Source of the DNA: UM-FILTER-37-12 sp964344965
GTDB lineage: Bacteria; Patescibacteriota; Patescibacteriia; Magasanikbacterales; UBA922
DNA length: 32,622 nucleotides
Direction: 5' to 3'
NCBI GenBank assembly: GCA_964344965.1
Contig: CAYFPJ010000015.1
Location: 1 to 32,622, forward strand
The notes below the pieces were generated by a model. That model had not been told where the DNA came from, searched no databases, and worked only from the letters and a program-made list of their open reading frames with translations. Positions within the stretch are counted from its first letter, which is position 1. Each line of letters begins with the position of its first letter. Shown in pieces: positions 1-7,504 of this stretch. The position numbers and the translations under genes were made by a program.

Positions 1-21
1 GCAACGCCCGAAAACAAAATA

Positions 22-41
22 CCCCGGGGCTTGCCCCGGGG
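22..41. terminator. GC-rich hairpin, probable terminator of an upstream gene
   Basis: CCCCGGGG-CTTG-CCCCGGGG forms a perfect 8-bp stem and is followed by a T-rich stretch (ATTCTTTATTTTT). It most likely ends a transcript that comes in from the left of the window. The stem is also like the GC-rich mini-palindromes found elsewhere in this sequence. Confidence 0.6.
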
Positions 42-110
42 ATTCTTTATTTTTCAAAAAAGTCTCTCAAGCCTTTCAAGCTTTTGGGGCCTTTCCAGCC
101 TTTAATAATT

Positions 111-1895
111 ATGGAAATCAGAAATATCGCCATCATCGCTCACGTCGACCATGGTAAGACTACTCTTACCGACGGACTAATGCGCCAAACTGGCATGACT
201 AGTGCCGAAGACAATGTAAGTATGGACAGTAACGCGCTCGAGCAAGAGCGTGGTATTACGATATATGCCAAGAACACCTCAGTCTTTTACAAAGATACAA
301 AAATTAATATTGTCGACACGCCAGGCCATGCTGACTTTGGCTCTGAGGTAGAGCGGGTTCTTCGATCCATTGATTCAGTACTCTTGATCGTCGATGCTCA
401 GGAAGGTCCTATGCCTCAGACCAAATTTGTTCTGAAAAAATCATTAGAATTGGGACTGAAGCCAATTTTAATTTTAAACAAAATAGACAAGCCAGCAGCA
501 GATCCTCGCCGTGCTCACGACCAAGTTCTCGAACTCTTCATGGATCTCGGAGCTAGTGATGAGCAGCTTGACTTCGTTACTCTCTATGCCAACGGGAAAG
601 CTGGCATTGCAAAGAAAAATTTGACTGATGAAGGTACAGACTTGATGCCAATTCTTGATGCTATCCTCGAACATGTCCCACCTGCACCAGCAGATACTGC
701 AAAACAATTTCGCATGCAACCATTCAACCTAGGTTATGATAATTATCTGGGTCGTCTTGCTATTGGACGAGTATATGAAGGTAAGCTAAAAACAGGAAGC
801 AAAGTTGTGGTAAAAAAACCAGATGGTGAGACTCGCAAAGGATCTGTCACAAAGATTCAGAGCTTTGAAGGTGTAAAAAAAGTAGATGTAGAAGAAGCTG
901 TTGCTGGAGACTTAGTGATGATTGCTGGTATTCCAGATATTTACATTGGTGAGACTATTTGCGTCGATGAATCCCAGGAGTCATTACCAGCTATTACTAT
1001 TGACGAGCCAACTATCTCCATGAATTTGCTTGTTAACAATTCTCCTTTTGCCGGACGAGATGGTAAATTTGTGACCAGCAGACAAATTCGTGAAAGGCTA
1101 GAAAAAGAACTGGAAGTCAATGTCGGATTGAAAGTTGATTTTTCAGAAGCTGATCAATTAAAAATTTTTGGCAGAGGGGAGATGCATATTGCTGTCTTGC
1201 TAGAAAATATGCGTCGTGAAGGATTTGAATGTCAGGTCTCACAACCACAGGTTATTGTCAAAGAAATAGATGGACAAAAGAATGAACCATTCGAAGAGGT
1301 AACAGTAGATGTGCCAGATGCATTTGTCGGGACAGTGACCGAAGGGCTTGGTAAGCGTAAAGGAATCATGACCAACATGAATAGCAAAGACGGTCAGACT
1401 AGAATAATTTTTGAAATTCCATCTCGCGGTCTACTTGGTTATCGTGGTAAATTTATCGTTGATACCAAGGGCGAAGGGATTCTCTGTAGCCAAGTGATTG
1501 GCTTCCGTCCTTATGTAGGTACTATTGAAAAACGTAATGTGGGATCTATGGTCTCTATGATGACTGGTAAGGCTCTCGGATTTTCACTTGCCAATCTCCA
1601 GAATCGTGGTACCCTATATATAGGACCAAATGTTGAAGTCTACGAAGGTATGGTCATTGGTAATACATCCAAAGGTGAAGACATGGCAGTGAACCCGATC
1701 AAGGGTAAACAACTCACCAACATGCGAGCTAGTGGGGCAGATGATGCTCTCAATCTTACTCCACCACTTCTCGTCACTCTCGAAGGTGGTCTAGAGATGA
1801 TGGCTGAAGACGAATATCTAGAAATCACTCCCAATCATATCCGCATCAGAAAGCAATTTCTTACTGAAGTGGAGAGGAAGAGGAATAAGAAATAA
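111..1895 (+). CDS. typA: Ribosome-associated GTPase TypA/BipA
   Basis: Translational GTPase of the EF-G superfamily that binds the ribosome and helps 50S assembly and stress adaptation. The 594-residue product is near the usual family length of about 600. GTPase motifs are visible: P-loop HVDHGKTT (about residues 11-18), switch I RGIT (47-50), DTPGH (69-73) and NKID (123-126). The EF-G-like domains follow, with the family signature GYRGKF near residue 440. I chose the ATG at 111 because homologues begin right before IRNIAIIAHVDHGKTT; an in-frame TTG at 84 would add nine unlikely residues. No clear promoter or Shine-Dalgarno site is seen upstream. The next small gene begins 11 bases after the stop. 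Confidence 0.97.
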   Translation: MEIRNIAIIAHVDHGKTTLTDGLMRQTGMTSAEDNVSMDSNALEQERGITIYAKNTSVFYKDTKINIVDTPGHADFGSEVERVLRSIDSVLLIVDAQEGPMPQTKFVLKKSLELGLKPILILNKIDKPAADPRRAHDQVLELFMDLGASDEQLDFVTLYANGKAGIAKKNLTDEGTDLMPILDAILEHVPPAPADTAKQFRMQPFNLGYDNYLGRLAIGRVYEGKLKTGSKVVVKKPDGETRKGSVTKIQSFEGVKKVDVEEAVAGDLVMIAGIPDIYIGETICVDESQESLPAITIDEPTISMNLLVNNSPFAGRDGKFVTSRQIRERLEKELEVNVGLKVDFSEADQLKIFGRGEMHIAVLLENMRREGFECQVSQPQVIVKEIDGQKNEPFEEVTVDVPDAFVGTVTEGLGKRKGIMTNMNSKDGQTRIIFEIPSRGLLGYRGKFIVDTKGEGILCSQVIGFRPYVGTIEKRNVGSMVSMMTGKALGFSLANLQNRGTLYIGPNVEVYEGMVIGNTSKGEDMAVNPIKGKQLTNMRASGADDALNLTPPLLVTLEGGLEMMAEDEYLEITPNHIRIRKQFLTEVERKRNKK

Positions 1896-1906
1896 AAGAT
1901 AAAAGT

Positions 1907-2176
1907 ATGGGCGACACAAAAAACCCAGATTCACTAGGTGACATTCTAAGATCAGCCATGATCGATGTGGGGAGAAAATTAGCTGACCAAAGTACAGATG
2001 AAGCAAAGGAGTTGAAAAAGGTTTTCGAAGAAGAAGGCAGGGAAGAAGCTATCAAATATATCAGAAAAAAAATAGAATGGTCATTCCCTTCAGTGTACGG
2101 TTTTCCTCCCGGCGCAAGTGAACAAATAGATGATATTTTGGAGAGCTGTGTTAGTATTTGGGAGAGTGAGGGCTAG
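1907..2176 (+). CDS. Small acidic hypothetical protein (89 aa)
   Basis: I do not recognise this protein. It is 89 residues, soluble and charged, with a predicted helical stretch rich in Glu and Lys (about 25-55) and a Pro/Gly-containing C-terminal part. No signal peptide, membrane segment or metal ligands are visible. It starts 11 bases after typA on the same strand and ends before a bidirectional terminator at 2206-2233, so it is probably co-transcribed with typA. Reading frame, ATG start and position in the operon favour a real gene, but no function can be inferred. Confidence 0.6.
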   Translation: MGDTKNPDSLGDILRSAMIDVGRKLADQSTDEAKELKKVFEEEGREEAIKYIRKKIEWSFPSVYGFPPGASEQIDDILESCVSIWESEG

Positions 2177-2205
2177 TTTTTACAAATCAATAGTTTTCTA
2201 AAAAT

Positions 2206-2233
2206 AAAAAACTCTCATATTATGAAGTTTTTT
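2206..2233. terminator. Bidirectional terminator between typA operon and tRNA-Lys transcript
   Basis: AAAAAC...TCAT-ATT-ATGA...GTTTTTT forms a stem with one bulged base, with A-run on one side and T-run on the other. It can end typA and the small gene on the + strand, and the tRNA-Lys/structured RNA transcript on the minus strand. Confidence 0.65.
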
Positions 2234-2242
2234 ATGTTATCA

Positions 2243-2340
2243 GGGTGGACTCCTTTCGTTTCTTTCAGAGCTACGGAGGATAATCTAGTAGATTCAAAAT
2301 AGTTTACAGGGCGTAAATCCTCTGAAAGAAGGGTTGGAGA
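2243..2340 (-). ncRNA. Candidate structured RNA downstream of tRNA-Lys
   Basis: Between tRNA-Lys and its terminator lies a compact fold without a convincing ORF. An 11-bp perfect stem (2260-2270 with 2320-2330) encloses GGAT/ATCC (2278-2281 with 2317-2320), a hairpin AATCT-AGT-AGATT (2282-2294) and a hairpin TTTAC-AGGGC-GTAAA (2303-2317), which makes a three-way junction. It would be transcribed with tRNA-Lys from the minus-strand promoter and end at the terminator at 2206-2233. I do not recognise it as a known class. It may be a processed 3' tail of the tRNA transcript or a palindromic element. Orientation is inferred from the promoter and terminator. Confidence 0.4.
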
Positions 2341-2344
2341 CTTG

Positions 2345-2417
2345 TGATCCGGGTGGGGCTCGAACCCACGACCGTTAGCTTAAAAGGCTACTGCTCTACC
2401 AGCTGAGCTACCGGACC
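2345..2417 (-). tRNA. tRNA-Lys(UUU)
   Basis: On the minus strand a full cloverleaf is readable: acceptor GGTCCGG/CCGGATC with one G-T wobble, D-arm GCTC/GAGC, anticodon stem GTAGC/GCTAA region with loop CTTTTAA (anticodon TTT), and T-arm GTGGG-TTCGAGC-CCCAC. The discriminator is A and no CCA is encoded, so CCA must be added by nucleotidyltransferase. A strong sigma70-type promoter lies 20 bases upstream. Confidence 0.97.
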
Positions 2418-2437
2418 TTATACATAATACAGCCAAA

Positions 2438-2466
2438 ATTATACCCGAGTTTTGTTTTTTAGTCAA
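2438..2466 (-). promoter_or_regulatory. Promoter of tRNA-Lys
   Basis: On the minus strand, -35 TTGACT (2461-2466) and -10 TATAAT (2438-2443) are separated by 17 bases. This is near consensus and points straight at tRNA-Lys. Confidence 0.85.
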
Positions 2467-2490
2467 TACTTGTTATATTATTAGAATATA

Positions 2491-2710
2491 TAGAACACGA
2501 ATTTAACTAAATAAAAGTAAATTTGGTTTAAGTAAGACTTCATCGGGCCATCCCCGCAGCAAGCTGCGGGGTATTGGCAGAAAATCTTATTTCAACCAAT
2601 GTTAGTTTTCACTTTTTCGATGCAAGCATCGAGGAATAAAACCGCTTAAAGATTTAACGAATCAGAACGAATTCGTTCCAATCTGTTAAATTAGTTAAAT
2701 TCGTGTTCTA
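2491..2710. repeat. 220-bp nested palindromic element upstream of mutM
   Basis: A perfect 20-bp inverted repeat bounds this stretch: TAGAACACGAATTTAACTAA at 2491-2510 and its exact complement at 2691-2710. Inside are further nested pairings: about 2521-2536 with 2585-2600, a GC-rich hairpin GCCA..CCCCGCAGC-AA-GCTGCGGGG..TGGC (2547-2578), a small hairpin TCGATGC-AA-GCATCGA (2617-2632), and a 24-bp imperfect palindrome (about 2650-2689). No ORF is present. The architecture resembles a MITE or REP-type element, or one large structured RNA. The right end lies 21 bases before the mutM start. Confidence 0.7.
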
Positions 2711-2731
2711 TTTAGAAATTAATTTCATCAA

Positions 2732-3595
2732 ATGCCAGAACTACCAGAAGTCGAGACAATTGTACGTGACCTACAAGCCAACATTGTTGGTCTTCCTATT
2801 GATCGTATTGAAGTTAGACTACCAAAAATGGTCAAGCATCCAGACGGTAATTTTCACTCTCTACTAGAAAACAATCACTTTTCCAAAGTCAGAAGGCGAG
2901 CTAAGTACCTGATTTTTGATATCAATAATTCTCCTGAAAGCATGGTTGCTCATTTGCGAATGACCGGACAGATGATCTATAAGAGAGGAGGAGATTTTCT
3001 AGCTGGGGGACATGGTAAAAAAGAAGATCTAGAAGCTCTACCCAACAAATTCAGTCATGTAATTTTTCATTTTGCCGATGGCTCACAATTGTTTTTCAAT
3101 GACATGCGTCAATTTGGCTATCTAGAAGTAGTTAGTTCAGATCGTCTTGTAGAAATTGATAATAAATTGGGCGTAGAACCACTGGAGCCAGAATTTACTT
3201 TAGAACTTTTTGAAAAGCTTACAGAAAATAAGCGTACAAATATCAAGGCTTTTCTTCTTAACCAAAAATTTATTGCTGGTCTGGGAAATATTTATGTAGA
3301 TGAAACTTTGTTCTCAGCTGGAGTTTTACCTCAGAGAACTGTAGATAGTTTGAAGAAAAAAGAAAAACACAAAATTTGGAAAGCAGTCAAAAAAATACTA
3401 GGCAAAGCAGTGGAGGAGAGAGGCACTACTTTCAATGATTATCTCGATGCCAATGGTCAGCAAGGAAATTTTCTAAAATTTCTAAAAGTTTATTCTAGAG
3501 GAGGGGAGAAGTGTTTGAAATGTAAAGAGGAAACGCTTGAAAAAAGTAAAGTAGCAGGGAGAGGTACGGTGTATTGTGTGATTTGTCAGGTATAA
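2732..3595 (+). CDS. mutM: Formamidopyrimidine-DNA glycosylase (Fpg/MutM)
   Basis: Bifunctional DNA glycosylase/AP lyase of base-excision repair that removes oxidised purines such as 8-oxoguanine. The N-terminus MPELPEVETI contains the catalytic Pro2 (after Met removal) and Glu3. Lys58 in RRAKYL matches the conserved beta-lyase-region lysine. The helix-two-turn-helix region contains NQKFIAGLGNIYVDE (about 177-191). The C-terminal zinc finger has Cys261, Cys264, Cys282 and Cys285 and ends in CQV, as is typical. Length 287 is slightly above the usual 270. The GNAT gene starts two bases after the stop, so the pair is likely one operon. Confidence 0.97.
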   Translation: MPELPEVETIVRDLQANIVGLPIDRIEVRLPKMVKHPDGNFHSLLENNHFSKVRRRAKYLIFDINNSPESMVAHLRMTGQMIYKRGGDFLAGGHGKKEDLEALPNKFSHVIFHFADGSQLFFNDMRQFGYLEVVSSDRLVEIDNKLGVEPLEPEFTLELFEKLTENKRTNIKAFLLNQKFIAGLGNIYVDETLFSAGVLPQRTVDSLKKKEKHKIWKAVKKILGKAVEERGTTFNDYLDANGQQGNFLKFLKVYSRGGEKCLKCKEETLEKSKVAGRGTVYCVICQV

Positions 3596-3597
3596 AT

Positions 3598-4047
3598 ATG
3601 CAAGAGTTTGATTACACTATTGAATTTGCTTCATTTGATTCACCAGATTTTAATCAGGTGATAGATTTGCGTTATCAAGAATTATACCAAGATGCTAATC
3701 TTCCGAAAGATGTTGTCTTAGACGCTTCAGACGAAATCAGTCTGCACTGTGTTATAAAAAATAATACAAAAATAATTGGTTATGGAAGGTTGACACCAGA
3801 AAAAAGCGGAGATGGAAAAATATCGCAAATGGCTGTAAGTAGAGATTTTCAGCGAAAAGGTCTTGGTGGAAATATTTTAGGAGCTCTTATAGATAAGGCG
3901 AGAGAGGTGGAATTGAAAAGATTATATATGACAGCACGGACATCAGTCATTGATTTTTACACATCTTTTGGCTTTCATGCATCAGGAGATGTGTTTATTT
4001 CTCCCCGAACCAAAATTCCCCATGTGATGATGGAAGCGGAATTGTAG
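3598..4047 (+). CDS. GNAT-family N-acetyltransferase
   Basis: Acetyl-CoA-dependent acyltransferase of the GNAT superfamily, 149 residues from the ATG at 3598. Motif A is visible as MAVSRDFQRKGLGG (about residues 78-91), with the pyrophosphate-binding RxxGxG. The IDFYTSFGF segment near the C-terminus is the usual motif B. Length and layout resemble the ElaA-like or small-molecule GNAT subgroup. The substrate cannot be told. It is two bases downstream of mutM and probably translationally coupled. The frame could extend upstream into mutM but the ATG directly after the mutM stop is the natural start. Confidence 0.88.
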   Translation: MQEFDYTIEFASFDSPDFNQVIDLRYQELYQDANLPKDVVLDASDEISLHCVIKNNTKIIGYGRLTPEKSGDGKISQMAVSRDFQRKGLGGNILGALIDKAREVELKRLYMTARTSVIDFYTSFGFHASGDVFISPRTKIPHVMMEAEL

Positions 4048-4049
4048 AG

Positions 4050-4099
4050 TTGAAGATATACAAAAAATTTGCTAAAATAAAGACATTCACAGTGTCTTT
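4050..4099 (+). promoter_or_regulatory. Promoter of the P-type ATPase gene overlapping a terminator-like hairpin
   Basis: -35 TTGAAG (4050-4055) and -10 TAAAAT (4073-4078) are 17 bases apart. Directly after comes AAAGACA-TTCACAG-TGTCTTT plus T-run (4079-4099), right before the ATG at 4103. The hairpin could end the mutM-GNAT transcript while the promoter starts the next one. Confidence 0.6.
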
Positions 4100-4102
4100 T
4101 TT

Positions 4103-6751
4103 ATGTACAATCTATCAGTAAAAGAAGCTCTGGAAAACTTACAAACTTCCAAGCAAGGTCTTAGTGAGGAAAAAGCGAGAGAAAAATTAGCTAGGCATGG
4201 AGAAAATGTTCTTCCTAGCTCAGGTGGAGAATTGACCAGACTGAAAATTTTTCTTAGTCAGTGGAAAAGTCCGCTGATTTTGATTTTGCTCGTAGCTGGT
4301 ATAGCTAGTGGTCTCTTGGGAGAGGTTGTTGACATGACAGTCATTTTCATCACCATTGCTGTCAATGTTTTGGTTGGTTTTTTTCAAGAAAATAAAGCCA
4401 ATACTGCTCTCAACAAACTTCGTTCTCTCATCACCTACAAAGCAACTGTTTTGCGCAATGGTGAGACGAGGATTATTTCTAGTGAAGATGTGGTGGTTGG
4501 AGATATTTTGTTATTAGAAGCAGGAGATCGAATTCAGGCTGATGGTAGGATCATCGAGCAGATAGAATTTACAGTTGATGAGTCACTACTTACTGGTGAA
4601 TCAGAACCAGTATCCAAGCATACCCAAAAGATCGGAAAGGACGTCGGTATTGGAGACAAATCCAATATGGTTTTCCGAGGTACTACTGTGACCAATGGTC
4701 GAGCTAGAATTGTAGTCTCAGCCACAGGAGTGAAGACTGAAATTGGCCACATTGCCTCTCTTGTTAAGGAGACAAAAGATGAGAAGACTCCTTTGCAGGA
4801 GCAGCTTGGTAAGTTGAGTAAGTTCATTGCTGTCATTGTACTCTTGATTTCTCTTGCTATTTTTTTGATTGGCGTATTCAGTCCTGCCGAAGAGCACAGT
4901 TTGATCGAGATGTTTGAGACTGCTGTCGCTGTGGCTGTCGCTGCTATTCCAGAAGGATTAGTCATTTCTCTTACAGTCATCCTCGCTATTGGGATGCAGT
5001 TCATTTTACGCAAAAAAGCCTTGGTCAGGAAATTGGTGGCTGCTGAAACCTTGGGTTCAGTCAGTGTGATCTGCTCAGACAAGACTGGCACCCTGACAGA
5101 GGGGAATATGTCTGTCACTGGTCTAGTCACTGCTGCAGAAGATCTAAACTATAAAGAATTGCAAGTTCTCAATGCTTCTGACCCAGATCGTCGTCCAGAT
5201 GCTATCCTAGCTTACAAAATCGGTATCCTAGCCAATGACGCTATTGTAGAGAACAAAAATGGTTCTAGAGAGTTTGTGGGAGACACGACAGACATCGCGT
5301 TTGCCAAAGGTGGTGCTGACATGGGACTTGGTAAATTGGGGTTGGAAAAACTTATTCCAAGAAAAGATGAAGTACCATTTGATAGCAAGAGAAAATTTAT
5401 TGCTACTCTGCACAGCTTTGATGGCAAGAATCTAGCCTATGTCAAAGGAGCACCAGAAGTCTTATTGAAAAAATCAACTCATTGTCATAAAGATGGAAAG
5501 TCAGTTCGTCTAGATGAGAAACAAAGAAAATTTTTTGCCGACACTTTGAACAAAATGGTAGACAAGGGACTGCGCACCATTGCTGTTGGATATCTAAAAG
5601 ATCATCAAGGGCACAAACTAGAGGAATCAGATATCAAAGATCTAGTCTTCGTTGGAATTTTTGCTCTGTCAGATCCTCTCCGTCCTGATGTAAAGTCGAC
5701 CATTGATATTGCTAAGAAAGCTGGCATTAGAATAGTCATGATTACTGGAGACCATGCTCGGACAGCCCAATCAATAGCAAGAGAAATAAATCTACCAGCA
5801 TATGATAACAATGTTTTTCATGGAGAAGACATGTCTAGTGTTAGTGATGAAGAATTGCAGGTTTTGATAAATAAAATTTCCATATTCGCAAGAGTCAATC
5901 CAAAAGACAAGATTCGTATTGTTCAAGCTTTCCAAAAAAATGGAGAAGTAGTAGCCATGACTGGGGACGGAGTCAATGACGCCCCAGCTCTCAAGGGTTC
6001 AGATATTGGTGTGGCAGTTGGTTCTGGTACTGACGTAGCCAAAGAAACCGCAGACATCGTCCTTCAGGATGACCGTCTGGGGACAATTGTTGATGCTGTA
6101 GAAGAAGGGAGAGGAATATACCAAAATATTAAAAAAGTGGTCTTGTATTTGCTTTCTGGTTCTTTTGCTGAAGTTATTTTGATCTCCGGCAGTCTCATTG
6201 CCGGATTGCCTTTGGCAGTGCTTCCAGCCCAAATTTTGTGGGTCAATTTGATTGAAGATTCTTTCCCCAATATGGCTTTGGCATTTGATAAAGGGGACAA
6301 AGAAAACATGTCTGACCCTCCAAGAAAAAAGAATGATCCAATCATTGATCGCGAGATGAGGACCATGATTTTGATTATCAGCCTAGTCTCCAATTTTATT
6401 TTATTCGGCTTATTCTTATACTATTGGAATGTAACTGGAGATATTGCTCTTACTCGGACTATCATGTTTGTCGGACTTGGTATTGATTCTCTGCTCTATA
6501 TCTATTCTGTCCGAAGCATGCGCCGCCATGTCTGGAGTATGAATCCTTTTGACAACCGTTATCTTACTGGAGCAGTATTGTTTGGTTGGGTTATGCTGGT
6601 GCTGGCTGTATACTGGGATCCTTTGCAATATTTACTACGAACCGTCAGTTTAGGCTGGCAGCATTGGACAGTAATGATTATCTTTGGGTTTGTGAATATT
6701 CTGCTTATAGAAATAATCAAGGGATTTTTCTTTAACAGGCGGAGAGTCTAA
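4103..6751 (+). CDS. Cation-transporting P-type ATPase (type IIA, Ca2+-ATPase-like)
   Basis: Membrane ion pump of the P2A type, 882 residues, the normal length. In order: N-terminal cation-ATPase domain (about 1-50), TM1-2 (about 55-95), actuator domain with TGES (164-167), TM3-4 (about 240-300) with the ion-binding PEGL (283-286), phosphorylation site DKTGT (326-330), nucleotide-binding domain, hinge TGDGVNDAP (near 620), then TM5-10. TM6 carries NLIEDSFPNMAL, the place of a conserved N..D ion-site pattern. These features match bacterial SERCA/PMR1-like pumps. Ca2+ is the likeliest substrate, but Mn2+ or Na+/K+ is not excluded. The gene is monocistronic by appearance. Confidence 0.95.
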   Translation: MYNLSVKEALENLQTSKQGLSEEKAREKLARHGENVLPSSGGELTRLKIFLSQWKSPLILILLVAGIASGLLGEVVDMTVIFITIAVNVLVGFFQENKANTALNKLRSLITYKATVLRNGETRIISSEDVVVGDILLLEAGDRIQADGRIIEQIEFTVDESLLTGESEPVSKHTQKIGKDVGIGDKSNMVFRGTTVTNGRARIVVSATGVKTEIGHIASLVKETKDEKTPLQEQLGKLSKFIAVIVLLISLAIFLIGVFSPAEEHSLIEMFETAVAVAVAAIPEGLVISLTVILAIGMQFILRKKALVRKLVAAETLGSVSVICSDKTGTLTEGNMSVTGLVTAAEDLNYKELQVLNASDPDRRPDAILAYKIGILANDAIVENKNGSREFVGDTTDIAFAKGGADMGLGKLGLEKLIPRKDEVPFDSKRKFIATLHSFDGKNLAYVKGAPEVLLKKSTHCHKDGKSVRLDEKQRKFFADTLNKMVDKGLRTIAVGYLKDHQGHKLEESDIKDLVFVGIFALSDPLRPDVKSTIDIAKKAGIRIVMITGDHARTAQSIAREINLPAYDNNVFHGEDMSSVSDEELQVLINKISIFARVNPKDKIRIVQAFQKNGEVVAMTGDGVNDAPALKGSDIGVAVGSGTDVAKETADIVLQDDRLGTIVDAVEEGRGIYQNIKKVVLYLLSGSFAEVILISGSLIAGLPLAVLPAQILWVNLIEDSFPNMALAFDKGDKENMSDPPRKKNDPIIDREMRTMILIISLVSNFILFGLFLYYWNVTGDIALTRTIMFVGLGIDSLLYIYSVRSMRRHVWSMNPFDNRYLTGAVLFGWVMLVLAVYWDPLQYLLRTVSLGWQHWTVMIIFGFVNILLIEIIKGFFFNRRRV

Positions 6752-6806
6752 AAAAAGCACAAAAATAATCTTAAGTCTTAATTCTTTTATCTTAAATCTA
6801 AAAAAT

Positions 6807-7385
6807 ATGTCCGTAATAAAAAAATCTTATTTAAATAAAATAAAAAAGAGTATTCTCAACTATGCTCTGGTTCGTCGTGATGTTATCAAAAAAGCGGGAG
6901 ATGCCCTCCATCATGCCAAGCGCGCTATATTTGCTATGCACAGAGACAATATGAAAGAGGCGGTTGAAAAGATCAAAGAAAGTGAAAAAATAATCAAAGC
7001 GCTAAATAAAAAACACAGTAAAAATAAAGCAGTCACAGATGAAGGAGCCTACAAAGCTGCTCTAGAGGAATATGTCGAAGCCGTGCTTTTTCACCAATTC
7101 ATAATCACTGGTAAAATTGCTGAAATAAAAAATATCAATGTTCCAGGAGAGATATATATTGCTGGACTTTGTGACGTGCCAGGTGAGCTCTATCGCTATG
7201 CTATCAAGGCAGCTACCAAGAAAGACATTAAGACTGTCACGAGATGTGCCGAAACCGCTCAAGAGATCGTAGGGGAGCTGATAGAATTCAATCTAACTAA
7301 GTATTTGCGTAATAAATTTGATCAAGCTAAGAATGCCGTGAATAAGCTGGAGTATGTTGTTTATGAGCTAAATTTGCGGAGTTAA
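6807..7385 (+). CDS. Translin-family protein
   Basis: A 192-residue, all-helical, soluble protein. The segment AGLCDVPGELYRYAIKAA (about 111-128), followed by ETAQEIVGELIEFNL and a C-terminal helix KFDQAKNAVNKLEYVVYEL, matches the conserved core of translin/TRAX family proteins. These are RNA/DNA-binding multimers in eukaryotes and archaea and also occur in some bacteria. An archaeal-type translin role in RNA binding or processing is possible. The catalytic acidic triad of TRAX is not obvious to me. It is preceded by a 55-bp AT-rich spacer and followed by a palindromic repeat, so it is likely transcribed alone or with the ATPase. Confidence 0.75.
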   Translation: MSVIKKSYLNKIKKSILNYALVRRDVIKKAGDALHHAKRAIFAMHRDNMKEAVEKIKESEKIIKALNKKHSKNKAVTDEGAYKAALEEYVEAVLFHQFIITGKIAEIKNINVPGEIYIAGLCDVPGELYRYAIKAATKKDIKTVTRCAETAQEIVGELIEFNLTKYLRNKFDQAKNAVNKLEYVVYELNLRS

Positions 7386-7390
7386 GTATC

Positions 7391-7493
7391 ATTTCCCCCT
7401 CTCCTTTGTAAGGGGAGGGTTGGGGAGGGGTTGCGTGGTAGCAATGCAACCCCCTCTGCCTTCGGCATCTCCCCCTTAAAAAGGGGGAGAAAT
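7391..7493. repeat. Dispersed GC-rich palindromic repeat (REP-like)
   Basis: The whole spacer between the translin and Mur ligase genes is a G/C-homopolymer-rich palindrome. AGGGGTTGC pairs with GCAACCCCCT at the centre, TGCC-TTC-GGCA lies in the right arm, and CCCCCTT-AAA-AAGGGGG closes the right end. The left arm has its own CTCCTT...AAGGGGAG hairpin. This looks like a mobile REP/BIME-type intergenic repeat. It could also act as a transcription terminator. Confidence 0.75.
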
Positions 7494-7504
7494 TAATAAT
7501 CTGT

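Larger units (their letters stand above)
2177..2731. other. Gene-poor spacer with tRNA-Lys and two structured elements
   Basis: This 555-bp spacer has no protein gene. From left to right it holds a bidirectional terminator, the structured RNA candidate, tRNA-Lys with its promoter, and the 220-bp palindromic element. Confidence 0.7.

Noticed and set aside
84..110. Extended N-terminus of TypA from a TTG at 84
   Set aside because: Homologues start immediately before IRNIAIIAHVDHGKTT; the extra nine residues lie in a spacer with T-rich sequence.
4534..5130. 198-codon open frame on the minus strand inside the P-type ATPase gene
   Set aside because: It is antisense to highly conserved ATPase motifs, has low-complexity Ser/Thr-rich composition, and has no promoter or start context. 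It is a by-product of codon use in the real gene.
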